Of a stretch of DNA of 64,000 nt, positions 25,201 through 32,050 are shown in pieces. Origin of the DNA: Micromussa lordhowensis (Eukaryota > Cnidaria > Anthozoa > Scleractinia > Lobophylliidae). The position numbers and the translations under genes were made by a program. Location: assembly GCA_964020085.1 (NCBI GenBank), contig OZ026605.1:4252901-4316900 (forward strand), given 5' to 3'. Position 1 is the first letter of the stretch. Each line of letters starts with the position of its first letter. The notes below the pieces were generated by a model. That model had not been told where the DNA came from. It saw only the letters and a list, made by a program, of their open reading frames with translations, and did not search any database.

Positions 25201-28200
25201 CCACCTGACACTGCGGGCAGGTTGCGCAATATTTGCGAACATCAAAGCTCAGACCAGGCCAGAAAAAATGTGCAGCTATACGTTCTACTGTCTTCTTACT
25301 ACCCATATGACCTGATAAAGGAATTGTGTGACCAACACGCAGGATTTCATTCCTATAGGATTCTGGTACTACAATTCGATCAACATACCTTGTCCCATTG
25401 CGTTCTTCTGGGAGATATTTTTGGTGCATCAAAAGGTCGTTAGTGAAAAAGTAACCATCTGATTCTGGTGCCATTTTAGATGATTCCTTGCACAATTTCT
25501 CGAGAGTTACGTCTGACTTCTGATCTGCTATCAGCTGGTTTCTGTCCCTATCTAGAATGTTTACTAGAAGTTTATCTTTACCAGATTCTGTTACCAAAGT
25601 ATCACTCTCAGGAATCTTCTTACCTGTCTCCTCCTGTATCATGCCCTCAAATAGCATTTGCAAATCTCCTTCCTCTGGACCTTCAGGCTTTGTTTCTTTC
25701 TTCGATAAACTCTTTACAGCGAGTGAATTTTCCCTGTCTATTAACTCGTCTGCTTTCAGTTGGGCCTCTTCCAATGCTTTCTGTCTCCTAGTCATCACGA
25801 AGGCCTCATCTCCACCAGTATCATCAGCTAAAGTATTTCTCTCCCACTGGTCCAACACATTTTGTCTCGAAAGTGTTCATCCAAACGACGACCTGCCAAG
25901 TAAGCAATCTACAGGTAGCCTATCCAACACTCCCACTAATTCTATATGTTTACCTTCTTTGCTGTCAAATTCAACATTTGCAAGGGGGACTGTAAGACGT
26001 TCTCCCGCAGCTGTTAACACTGTGATTTTGTCTCCAGTGAAAGCTGTATTGCTGACATATCTTTTGTGGACCAAAGTCCTAGTACAACCAGAATCAATGA
26101 CCATTTCTGCAATCTTGCCGTTTATTTGACCTCTAACATTGCAAGGGGGAAAATCAGATTGTTCTGACGTTAGGGGTGTCATACACAGAAGGTACCCCTG
26201 TGAAGGCTTCCCACGGCCCCTACCACAATTGAACGACATGTGACCCGGTTTACCACATTTGTAACATTTAATTTCAGGTTTCGTTGTTCTGCGGGCTGGG
26301 GGGGGGGGGGGAAACGGTTTGTGGGGTCTTACAAAGTGTTGGTCTTGTTTTAGTTCAGACAATGAATCATCCGCCTTTCCATCTGGCTTCTTTTTTTTTT
26401 CAAGTTTCTCATTACTGCCAGTTGACACATACCTTCCCTCAACAAGTGGCCCCTTCCTAGACTGAACATGCAAATTAGCAAGATTACCAAGTTCCTCGGC
26501 AGTTTTGGGCTTTTGCTCCTTCAACCAAGCTCTAAGTTCAGGACTTACCGCATCAAGAAGTCGTTCCATCAATACTTGTTCAATTATCTTATCCGCATCA
26601 CCAGTAGCCTCGGCAACGGCCATCCAACGGCTGAGATATCTTCGAGTTCTATTCCCCCACTGAACGAAATCCTCGTCGGGCTTTTTCTCCGAGGTTCGAA
26701 ACCTATGTCTATAGTGGTCAGCGGTTAACTGGTAGGCTTTAAAAATGCTTGACTTACTCTTATGGTAATCCTGGCATGCAGGGTCTGGAATTTCTAAATA
26801 AATTGACTTAGCCTTTTCAGTGAGCTTGGGTACTAAATTACCAACCCATTCCCCCTCAGGTAGGGATTGCGCCCTTGCGGTCATTTCAAAAATCCGGAAA
26901 TAATCATCTATATCTTCGCTCTCCCTCATTTCCCTGATTTTTATAAACTTGGGCTTTTTAACCTCACTATTGCTCACCTGTTTCCTTTCAAACTCTCTTG
27001 CAGCAAATTCTTCCTTTTCAGCTCTGAGGTTTCTGAGCCTCTCCTCCTCTCGTACCAAACGCCGTTCTTCTTCTTGGGCTTTTTGAGTTTCAAATTCTCT
27101 TCTCTCCTTCTCTAACTCCCTTTCAGCCTGACGCCTTTCTCTCTCTACCTCCCTTTCTAACTCTCTGATTTCCCTGTGTTCCTGACTAATTTTTCTCCGA
27201 AGTTCTAGCATCTGCATTTCACGCTCTTGTAGCTGTAATCTCTGGTCATAACTGAGACTAGTGTCCAAAGACTTATCTGCAAGGTTTTCTCTTTCTTGAG
27301 CATCAAAACATTGGCTTATCCGATCGGATGTTCTAAGTTTACTCGCTAAGGTCTTAACTCCATCCTTAGATGAAAAATAAATATTTCGTTTGGTAGCCTC
27401 TGCTCTAAGATCTTCTAAGGACCAAGAATCATAATTGATGACGGCAGTAGCCATAATAAGACCTCCACTAGTTGTTATTGTGTCTCCTATTGAGCTGCCT
27501 ATGCAGACTGTTAAAGGGCGATCCCACTCCTGACACCAAAAATCTGTGACGGTACCGCGCCACAAAGGTGGGCGCCCTTTAACACACAAAAGCAATACGC
27601 ATAAACACACCCGAGAAAACACGCTACAACTTAACATAGGACTACAAGTATTTAATAAGACAATTACTCTAACTAACAAAAGAAACGATAATACAATAAA
27701 CTTAATTATTTCGTACCTAAAGTAATTCACAAGAATATTACAATTAAATAGTAAACTAAACCTAAATCTATTTACAAGAATATCGTTAAATAAAAAAAAT
27801 GTAAGTGTTCAGCAGTTCAGTTCACCTTCTGTCTGAAATCCTTATCCTTGAACTTGACACCAACAAAGTTCCACCAACACAACACACAAAGCAAACCAAA
27901 CTCCCATTAATTACTTCCACTTCCCAACTTACTTTTTCAGGTTACGTTTTTGCTCATTCCAGTATACTTCAACTTTACTTCTCCGGTTTACTCCAGCTGT
28001 CTGGTTTACAGCAGTTTACCTCGACAGCACTTTTCACTTGTCCTTCGATTGCATCGACCAGTTATTTTGCACTCGTGTCCCCCGGCAAATGGCTCTTTGT
28101 CGTGAATTAGGGATGGTTTTACTGACGGCTTCTGAGTACTGAAAAAACGTGCTTCTGGACGTGTTCCTCCCGCTTTCTAACCTCGCTCGTTACTACACCA

Positions 28201-30248
28201 CAACCTCTTTCTTCTACACAGGCAAAACTAAACCACACACCGTATCCACCCAAAATCCCAAATATATACAGACACAAGGTGTTACATACAAGGAAAGAAA
28301 ACTATTGGTATAAGATTAATTACAAAACAAGTTACACAAATGATGAATACAAGTTACGTAATAGGTGTTAAATAGGTGCTAATACAATACAATAATACAA
28401 TACACAAAAAAAATACTGTTAAAATACTGTGCTTTCATGACAGTCAGTCATTGAAAACAGTTTGTACTGAAGGTTAAGCAGTGAGCAGTGTCCCAGTCAA
28501 TGTTGTGGTTGGTCAGTTAATGATGTATAGCAATGTGATTGTTGACATTACCATTTTTCATGGCTCATTTGTGTTCAGTCAGTCTCGTGTTAAGGTTTCT
28601 GCCAGTCTCACTAATGTAGGAAGCCTGGCAGTTGGAGTATTTGATCTTGTAAACTGCTCCCTGTCTGTTTTTGGGTTCATCCCTGTCTTTAACATTGGTC
28701 AGTATCTGTCGTAACGTAGTTTTAGGTTTGTGGGCTACACAGATGTAGGGTCTAGGGCTGTAGGATCCGCGAGACGGTCGCAGAAGTGCCCTTAATGTAA
28801 GGTATAGTCACTAAAGTAACAGGTGTCGGGTTCCTTCACTGCGTCAGCTTCAGTAGGTCGGTAAATGTTTTGTCTAATAAAGTCAGAATTGTAGTTGTTC
28901 TTGTGAAAAACATGTTCAAGGTACCGGTATTTGTTTTCGTCACATAAACTGTCCAGTGTGTCACAAAGTCTCTATAGTTGTGCTTTGTCTGAAGTCGGGT
29001 TGTAGGATGATTTGTGAAGTGATCTGTCGGCATGGGTCAGTTTTCTGTACACTGTCTTTCGTAGTTCGTTGTTGTCACAGCCTACCAAACAGTCTAGAAA
29101 AGGAAGTTTTCTGTTTTTTTCAATTTCTTTGGTAAAGTGGATGTCGGCATTCTGTTCGTTAATGTGGTCGTGAAAAGTGTCAATTTCGTCTTTGTGAACA
29201 GCTGTAAAAGTGCCGTCAACGTAGCATAACCAAAGAGGATTACACTACGTTGGGTTCAAACCATTCACTAAGAGGGAGAGTATGATGTTGTGAAGTAGGG
29301 GGGGGGGCTGGTTGTGAAAAAAAGTCTATGCGGGCAGCAATATGCCTCCTCCATAAAGTGATCTGAAATTCAGATTAAACGACAAGAAAATCATGCAGAC
29401 ATATTGAGGAAGGGCAGAAGTTGGAAATGTTGAGGCTCCCAGTTTAAATATTCCAACACATAATACTAATGACTTATCAATTACATCTAGTTGTAGCTTT
29501 GCTTCTGCCATGTCGCATGGAAGGACAATCAATGTGCTGCCATCGATTGCACCTCACATATTTGACAAATGTAACATTATATGTACCTTACATGCGTGTT
29601 ACATACCTTAATATCGGAATCTGTAGAAAGGTGTCGAATCTACAGATTAACAGCAGACATAAGTGTAAAATAATTGACAAGCTGTTGAAGCCGGCTTTTG
29701 AAAGATACGCCACTCTGATTTCTCATTTTGCGGTTATTAACAACAGGAGAGATGTTACTTAATTTCGCACTACTTTATGTTACCCAAATTAAGGACAGTC
29801 TCTTAACAGAGCAAACTTAAGTTAAAATAGCAATCGCCGCTTCGTTTCAATAAGCTTTTGCCATCAATATTAATTTAATGGTGGTTGGTTTTATGAGGAC
29901 AAAATTATAGACGTTAGATCTACATACAAAGAAAGGTCAGTAATATGAAAAATTCCATTCCATCGCAAAATAACAACAGAAGTAGTCAGTTTCGCCGCAC
30001 ACAAGCGGAATCCCAGAAAATTACAAATTCGCAAATAATTATTTTGTAAAATTTACAAATTTGTTAATTGATTCACCGAATACTGAAATTGTAGCGCCTC
30101 AGAAAGATTGCAGATCACTAAAATATCCACACTGAAACCTTACCACAAGATGCGGCTTTAGTTGTTTAGCTGATGTGCTTGAAAAAGCAGAAAGCCGTAA
30201 AGTGCTGCTGACACAGATCGAACCGAACTTCGTAAAACGCGACGCCAT
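6742..30248 (-). CDS. BCAT: branched-chain amino acid aminotransferase, mitochondrial (12 coding exons)
   Basis: PLP-dependent transamination of Leu, Ile and Val with 2-oxoglutarate. Coding exons on the minus strand: 30144-30248, 19872-20072, 17039-17149, 16793-16912, 15709-15872, 15127-15214, 14389-14443, 13403-13488, 13236-13304, 12911-12982, 7548-7619, 6742-6783. All junctions are GT-AG and phases close to 1185 nt, 394 aa. The first exon encodes an Arg/Ser-rich presequence ([10 protein letters not shown]), indicating mitochondrial import. Family motifs in order: [31 protein letters not shown], the PLP-lysine region [23 protein letters not shown], the redox CXXC (ACVVCPV) and IPTMEN; the last exon encodes [13 protein letters not shown]. 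Length matches human BCAT (386-392). Intron 1 is about 10 kb because of nested retroelements; intron 10 (12911 to 7619) contains a 4.9-kb foldback. No coding damage seen. Confidence 0.95.
6926..7235. repeat. degenerate inverted repeat in BCAT intron 11
   Basis: TTTCTTCGTTTTCTCCTTAG near 6930 is mirrored by CTAAGGAGTAAACGGAGAAG near 7198, with CAAACACTC..GACAGTG mirrored inside. Looks like a worn foldback element. An AT microsatellite follows at 7310-7331. Confidence 0.45.
7658..9236 (+). repeat. left arm of giant foldback
   Basis: Inverted copy of 10993-12544. Between about 8030 and 8350 it is built from imperfect units around GTGAAATGGCACAGCGT, alternating with TCAAATGG. The motif ACCACCAAAAATACAAA occurs twice (about 7672 and 8511). 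Relative to the other arm it carries about 23 extra bases near 8525-8550. Confidence 0.8.
9238..9524 (+). pseudogene. Penelope-like element reverse transcriptase C-terminal fragment
   Basis: The frame gives [33 protein letters not shown] sequence (seen in two blocks), resembling the stretch between the RT and the GIY-YIG nuclease of Penelope-like elements. Upstream RT motifs are missing and the frame stops at 9522-9524. It lies in the centre of the giant foldback. Attribution is from memory of the family, so moderate confidence. Confidence 0.5.
9886..10260 (-). CDS. unrecognised exon-like ORF inside the foldback
   Basis: An open frame of about 120 codons ending in TAG. It is preceded on its own strand by a long pyrimidine tract and CAG (about 10263-10275), i.e. 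a strong splice acceptor, and it has no good ATG at its start. It therefore looks like the terminal exon of a gene or of an element-encoded protein. The product begins near [18 protein letters not shown] and is helical and Leu-rich; I recognise no domain. It may be element-encoded or captured host sequence. Confidence 0.35.
   Translation of the reverse strand: MCMHSKHMDFRRELSNSLHEIINGLEGSDQQTVSLRLEVLYETALINGDVPLDVDFLKVLSIRSTCGKSTLDAIDLIDQARKQLIANQNLQQPFHSYQAPLLNDCGWATRKTQVFDIGATVIVF
10494..10565 (-). tRNA. tRNA-Thr(GGT)-like sequence, probably head of a SINE-type repeat
   Basis: 72 nt fold into a cloverleaf: all 7 acceptor pairs match (GGCTTCA with TGAAGCC), the T arm is ACGGG-TTCGAAT-CCCGT, and box A and box B are present. 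The anticodon loop reads CCGGTAT (anticodon GGT, Thr), but position 33 is C instead of the invariant U and 31-39 is an A-C mismatch. It is embedded in a repeat whose flanks (10431-10490 and 10671-10737) are direct copies. I favour a tRNA-derived repeat head over a working tRNA gene. Confidence 0.5.
10623..10857. repeat. near-perfect hairpin, 110-bp arms, next to the tRNA-like unit
   Basis: ATGTAAGTATATATGAAATA..AAGAAGCCTGA (10625-10734) is mirrored by TCAGGCTTCTTC..TATACTTACAT (10740-10855) around a loop of about 5 T. The inner 65 bp also occurs as a direct repeat at 10431-10490, so the unit exists in three copies around the tRNA-like sequence. Confidence 0.75.
10993..12544 (-). repeat. right arm of giant foldback
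   Basis: Inverted copy of 7658-9236, differing by scattered substitutions and a missing block of about 23 bases near 11682. Confidence 0.8.
13578..14148. mobile_element. MITE-like repeat interrupted by a SINE (copy 1)
   Basis: The ends are inverted: TATAAAAAGGACTGGGGTGC at the left and the complement of TACAAAAAGGACAAAGGTG at the right. The interior carries repeated CCCCTAA.AGGTACC motifs. A tRNA SINE (13721-14003) splits it. The same family lies in opposite orientation at 30619-30952. Confidence 0.6.
13721..14003 (-). mobile_element. tRNA-headed SINE, copy 1
   Basis: Minus-strand order: tRNA-like head (CATGGTTAGTGCGC, GGGTTCGAGCCCTGG), then a body with TTGTGTTCTTGGGCAAGACA and CACCCAGGTGTATAAATGGG, then a tail. 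Over 85% similar by eye to 58723-58974; a more diverged plus-strand copy is at 47325-47600. Confidence 0.75.
14178..14310. repeat. palindromic repeat family, truncated copy
   Basis: Carries the family half-sites TTTGCATAACTGTCTC, AATTCTCCCAACCCTCCTCG and AAAGTGCTCTATTGCTT. It appears internally deleted compared with the copies at 43645-43942 and 57024-57328. Confidence 0.6.
14750..15000 (-). pseudogene. LINE reverse transcriptase C-terminal relic
   Basis: The minus-strand frame reads [20 protein letters not shown] then [14 protein letters not shown], matching the post-RT region common in cnidarian non-LTR elements (IPS....L...RW.GHV.RM...R.P). Stop codons and missing flanks mark it as dead. 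Located in BCAT intron 6. Confidence 0.6.
16017..16166. repeat. palindromic repeat, TTGACCAAGCTTG termini
   Basis: TTGACCAAGCTTGTTTGGTC is mirrored by GACCAAACAAGCTTGGTCAA, and the inner GATATTGGCCTC by GAGGCCAATATC. A diverged relative occurs at 31052-31190. Confidence 0.7.
17277..19416. mobile_element. TIR element carrying an RTE-type LINE fragment
   Basis: Termini GAGGGTCGTACAG and CTGTACGACCCTC are bounded by TATTAA on both sides (17271-17276, 19417-19422), consistent with a target duplication. Both subterminal zones are rich in ATCACG/TCACG words, as expected for transposase-binding repeats. The middle is a broken RTE LINE. It lies in BCAT intron 2, inside an older repeat that contains ATACCCTATTT units. 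Confidence 0.65.
17480..19015 (+). pseudogene. RTE-type non-LTR retrotransposon fragment
   Basis: Reading across frameshifts gives pieces of the endonuclease ([22 protein letters not shown], then SDHxL-like), the linker ([40 protein letters not shown]) and the RT start ([50 protein letters not shown]). This resembles the HmRTE group. The frame ends before the catalytic YxDD block. Several stops: inactive. Confidence 0.75.
20094..20402 (-). pseudogene. Penelope-like element, 3' terminal segment
   Basis: Minus-strand reading gives [20 protein letters not shown] and [20 protein letters not shown], typical of sequence after the GIY-YIG domain. The remainder of the same element lies at 21722-21816 and 28443-29262, separated by a LINE and a Gypsy insertion. 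Confidence 0.6.
20403..21720 (-). mobile_element. LINE 3' end inserted in the Penelope-like element
   Basis: The minus frame (21719 downward) encodes a post-RT tail with [20 protein letters not shown] and the zinc-like [18 protein letters not shown]. The C-terminal [19 protein letters not shown] continues at 20975-20740. A T-run at 20407-20420 would be its poly(A) tail. 5'-truncated, and interrupted by an 18-bp minisatellite. Confidence 0.7.
20989..21210. repeat. 18-bp minisatellite flanked by inverted copies
   Basis: About 12 units of GAGTTGCTTGTACTACTT with variants. Directly flanking it are inverted 36-bp copies (20902-20937 and 21211-21246, one difference) of LINE coding sequence. Confidence 0.85.
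21722..21816 (-). pseudogene. Penelope-like element, middle segment
   Basis: The minus frame reads [20 protein letters not shown] then LPAPYKRLI, a sequence characteristic of Penelope-like 3' regions. It abuts the Gypsy LTR at the TSD (GTCAG, 21812-21816). Confidence 0.6.
21817..22715 (-). repeat. 3' LTR of the Gypsy element
   Basis: 899 bp, TGTGACGGTACC to TTTCATGACA on the plus strand (3' LTR, because the element is on the minus strand). Nearly identical to 27545-28442; short ORFs in it recur in the other LTR and are not genes. Confidence 0.95.
22716..22726 (-). other. polypurine tract
   Basis: AAGGGGGGAGG on the minus strand directly abuts the 3' LTR, the expected primer for plus-strand DNA synthesis. 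Confidence 0.85.
22802..25876 (-). CDS. pol: Gypsy pol: integrase - reverse transcriptase - RNase H
   Basis: Open for just over 1020 codons in the same frame as gag-PR, beginning right after the TGA. Positions are counted from a GTG at 25858. Integrase: HHCC zinc motif at about 177-217 ([16 protein letters not shown]) and DDE triad at D247 (IAIDIVG), D306 (SDQGSNF) and E342 (VERFNG), spacing D-58-D-35-E. RT follows at about 620-800 ([32 protein letters not shown], catalytic YIDD), then RNase H ([31 protein letters not shown]), ending [12 protein letters not shown]. All catalytic residues are present. The integrase-first order sets it apart from usual Gypsy pol. Confidence 0.93.
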   Translation of the reverse strand, partial: TLSRQNVLDQWERNTLADDTGGDEAFVMTRRQKALEEAQLKADELIDRENSLAVKSLSKKETKPEGPEEGDLQMLFEGMIQEETGKKIPESDTLVTESGKDKLLVNILDRDRNQLIADQKSDVTLEKLCKESSKMAPESDGYFFTNDLLMHQKYLPEERNGTRYVDRIVVPESYRNEILRVGHTIPLSGHMGSKKTVERIAAHFFWPGLSFDVRKYCATCPQCQVVARKLKSKRAPLRPVDIVTEPFKKIAIDIVGELPRTTTGFRYILTIVDYATRYPEAIPLRSTTSKAIADALVHYFSRVGIPDEIVSDQGSNFMSKLMAQLYEQLGITKIKTSVYHPEANGLVERFNGTLKSMLKKFVQERVQTWDKYLPYMLFAYREVPCESTGFSPFELLYGRTVRGPLAVIKETWSEGSSSGDNLITHVLEIRRRLATVLQVVQENLKQAQGKQKRLYDIHSSKRRLEVGDKALVLLPTPGSKLEMRWQGPFKVTRALEDGLNYELDTGKVYKQHRTYHINLLSKWQSRDEMAALVMAESPEMPLPHENNVFPFGHDETWEDVMISDDLTEGQRRQVRNLLHEYSDVFSGTPNLTNVAMHKIDTGDSPPIRCSPYKIPQKLEEKVNKEIEKMLEMGIIRPSTSPWAAPVVIVPKPDGTIRLCVDYRKINCVTKMDAYPIPSMERMIEKIASAKYISTIDLTKGYWQIPLETSTIEKSAFITTKGLYEFLVMPFGMKTAPASFQRMMSEKVLHGLDFADAYIDDVEVDTSTSFPQHLFELQQVLQRLRQCKLNARPSKCKIAMSTVDFVGHRVGGDRIQPRTALVQAIREYPRPETKKQVRSFLGLIGYYRKFIPNFSERAAVLTDLTKGKNPSKVQWSTNHELAFQDLKAAMQTPPVLRPPHWDDDFILQVDASNRGLGAISSQEDQDGEEHPIAYASRKLQPREEKLSTTEKECLGIVWAVEIFRYYLYGRTFRLQTDHNPLVWLNQVRDKSRKLLRWSITLQEYDMKVEHKSGRQNCNVDALSRA
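25877..27454 (-). CDS. gag: Gypsy gag with zinc knuckle and aspartic protease
   Basis: 525 aa from ATG at 27454 ([11 protein letters not shown]) to TGA at 25877-25879. A long charged coiled coil ([18 protein letters not shown]) comes first, then a retrotransposon gag core ([20 protein letters not shown]), a polyproline tract, a CCHC knuckle ([14 protein letters not shown]) and a retroviral-type protease with DSGCT and LLGRSSFG. The upstream frame extends into the LTR but that is not expected to be translated. Only one in-frame TGA separates it from pol. Confidence 0.9.
   Translation of the reverse strand: MATAVINYDSWSLEDLRAEATKRNIYFSSKDGVKTLASKLRTSDRISQCFDAQERENLADKSLDTSLSYDQRLQLQEREMQMLELRRKISQEHREIRELEREVERERRQAERELEKERREFETQKAQEEERRLVREEERLRNLRAEKEEFAAREFERKQVSNSEVKKPKFIKIREMRESEDIDDYFRIFEMTARAQSLPEGEWVGNLVPKLTEKAKSIYLEIPDPACQDYHKSKSSIFKAYQLTADHYRHRFRTSEKKPDEDFVQWGNRTRRYLSRWMAVAEATGDADKIIEQVLMERLLDAVSPELRAWLKEQKPKTAEELGNLANLHVQSRKGPLVEGRYVSTGSNEKLEKKKKPDGKADDSLSELKQDQHFVRPHKPFPPPPPARRTTKPEIKCYKCGKPGHMSFNCGRGRGKPSQGYLLCMTPLTSEQSDFPPCNVRGQINGKIAEMVIDSGCTRTLVHKRYVSNTAFTGDKITVLTAAGERLTVPLANVEFDSKEGKHIELVGVLDRLPVDCLLGRSSFG
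27521..27538 (-). other. primer binding site, tRNA-Leu type
   Basis: Minus strand TGGTGTCAGGAGTGGGAT is complementary to a tRNA 3' end ATCCCACTCCTGACA plus CCA, the usual animal tRNA-Leu terminus. It sits 6 bases inside the 5' LTR. Confidence 0.8.
27545..28442 (-). repeat. 5' LTR of the Gypsy element
   Basis: 898 bp. Differences from the other LTR that I could see are a few single-base changes (for example near 27579, 28357 and 28428) and a one-base indel near 28405. Confidence 0.95.
28448..29262 (-). pseudogene. Penelope-like element: RT tail and GIY-YIG endonuclease
   Basis: Minus-strand reading through stops gives [51 protein letters not shown] and [14 protein letters not shown], then the GIY-YIG part ([31 protein letters not shown]). 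The family is confident. Several stops and frameshifts make it inactive. Its 3' part continues beyond the Gypsy insertion at 21816. Confidence 0.75.
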
Positions 30249-30612
30249 CTTGCTTTTTTTGCTAATTTCCGCGAGCTCCTGGTGCGGTTTTGGCGATTAA
30301 CATACGCTTTCTGATTGGTTGTCCAAGTAGGCGGGGCGGAGGTGTGGTTAGGCGCGAGCGCTCGAGGATTTCTTCGAAGTAATTAAAAAGGCCTGATTGC
30401 AGTCCTAATTCTCGGACAATCCATGCAGTCATTTTTCCGTGTGAAAGCAAATGGTCTGCATGCAGACTATAAAAAAGCCCTTGCTTTTTTTGCCAACTTT
30501 CTGTTCATAACCACGCCATTGGCCTATTTTTATTATCACTCACTGGGAATGAACGTGCTTTGAACATCAGCAGTAGTGGTACCTAGTGGCAGGCCCGGGG
30601 GGGGGGGGGGGG
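30249..30612 (-). promoter_or_regulatory. BCAT upstream region
   Basis: GC-richer 5' flank of the BCAT ATG (GCAAGATGG context), with no TATA box I would trust. A run of 17 G at 30597-30613 lies at its far edge and could impede polymerases or form a quadruplex. Confidence 0.4.
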
Positions 30613-30618
30613 TGCTCT

Positions 30619-30952
30619 CCAATATAAAAAGGACTGGGGTGCTTGTTCTACCTTCTGTGGGTTAAAATTGTGGTTTTAGTACCTTGGGGTTTTCAGCGTC
30701 ATAAGGTCTACACTAGGAGCTTTTGCGGTACCTTTTAGGGTCTTGAGCTGAAAAAATATGGCAGGAGATATTTGACAATCAACTTTATGAGCAGAAGGTA
30801 TTTGAAGCAATCGTCTTTAATGATATTAAAAATTATGAAAGTGTCAGTTAATGTGTTGTTTTAGAATTGATACCTCTGAGGGGTGAAATGTTTCAAGCCA
30901 CGCTCACAAAAAGGGATCTTGGTACCTCTTAGGGGTTCTTTTTACATGGGAT
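30619..30952. mobile_element. MITE-like repeat (copy 2 of the 13578 family)
   Basis: Starts ATAAAAAGGACTGGGGTGCT and ends in the complement of GAACCCCTAA.AGGTACC; matches both halves of the 13578-14148 element in reverse order. Confidence 0.6.
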
Positions 30953-31051
30953 TCCCCACAGGGTGGCAAGATGGCGGCTATCCTTCCAGCCCAGGAACCA
31001 AATGTGTCCAGAACAAAAAATTTTTTTGCCGTGTTTAATAAAACTTTTATT

Positions 31052-31190
31052 GACCAAGCTTATTCAGTCAAGATTGATGAATGGTGCACTCATTCCTTAT
31101 TTGCATATCTATGGAGCTCAGTTGTACTTTGGTCCACAAACATGTAAACAAAGAACTCGGACAATATCCAGCCATCTTGACCTCCCATAT
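31052..31190. repeat. diverged relative of the 16017 palindrome
   Basis: TTGACCAAGCTTATTCAGTC at the left and ACAATATCCAGCCATCTTGACC at the right (given in part) mirror each other and match the 16017-16166 family. The rest of 31191-32050 shows no feature beyond AT-rich DNA and the UBE2M 3' flank. Confidence 0.5.
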
Positions 31191-32050
31191 ATACAGAAAA
31201 TCCAAATGCTCACTTTTATAGCATGGTATGTTTATTTTATACACAACTGTACAAAATGTCTATTCTAGATTCCACATATCAGTATAGCAATATTGTCTGC
31301 ACATTCCCTCCCCCTATAACATTTACAGCCATTTGTACTCATTAAAAAAAACATTTACTGAAAATCTATTTCAAAGATCTTCAAATTCAGCAAAGAAATC
31401 AATAAAACCAGTGACCATTTCTAGCCCAGATAAGCTCCATAAATTTATCAACTGTACTTATTTATCAATCAAAGAAAATTTCTCTAAGACATGAAAAACA
31501 TATGCAATCTTACAGTACTGTTTAACCCTTACACTCCCAGAGTCAAAGCCTTAATTCATTATTCATAAGGACTACATAAGAAAACCCTTGCCTGTGACCA
31601 TTCATATGAAAAGTTATATGGTACTGTTTGATTTTTTCCAGTATTCTTGCAGAATGAAGTTTGGGTCCTTTCCAATCCCAGCTAGGAGACTCTGAGAGTG
31701 ACAGGGTTCACCTTTTCAGCCCAGCAGTGACTAATACCTTCTCTCCAGCTTTTTACCGTAAACCCAAGATATCTCAATAAGAGAAAATGCTTAAATTTAC
31801 TAGCAAGGAGAAGTCAGATGCTGGAGCTAAAAGAGGCAGCTTATAAGGAAAGTTCTCCCATCCCTCAGAAATCCAAGGTCTAGGATTTGTTATATTATGT
31901 AGTTCTGCAGTCCAAAGTTTGCGGTCTTGTTCATCCTGAACTGTTCATAAGCACCAGGAACCAAACTCATATTTGGTCTTTGATTTTAGTAAACTTGCAC
32001 CACAACTGTTAAAAAGTTCATAAATAGAGGACACACTCTGCCCAGTGGCG

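Larger units (their letters stand above)
21817..28442 (-). mobile_element. complete GMR1-type Gypsy LTR retrotransposon
   Basis: 6626 bp with LTRs of 899 and 898 bp. The ends are TG..CA and a perfect 5-bp TSD GTCAG occurs at 21812-21816 and 28443-28447. Internal order on the minus strand: LTR, tRNA-Leu PBS, gag with zinc knuckle, aspartic protease, integrase, RT, RNase H, PPT, LTR. Integrase upstream of RT with Gypsy-type RT is the diagnostic arrangement of the GMR1 clade. No env or chromodomain seen. The LTRs differ by only a handful of bases, so it is young. It lies in BCAT intron 1, inside a Penelope-like element. Confidence 0.93.
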
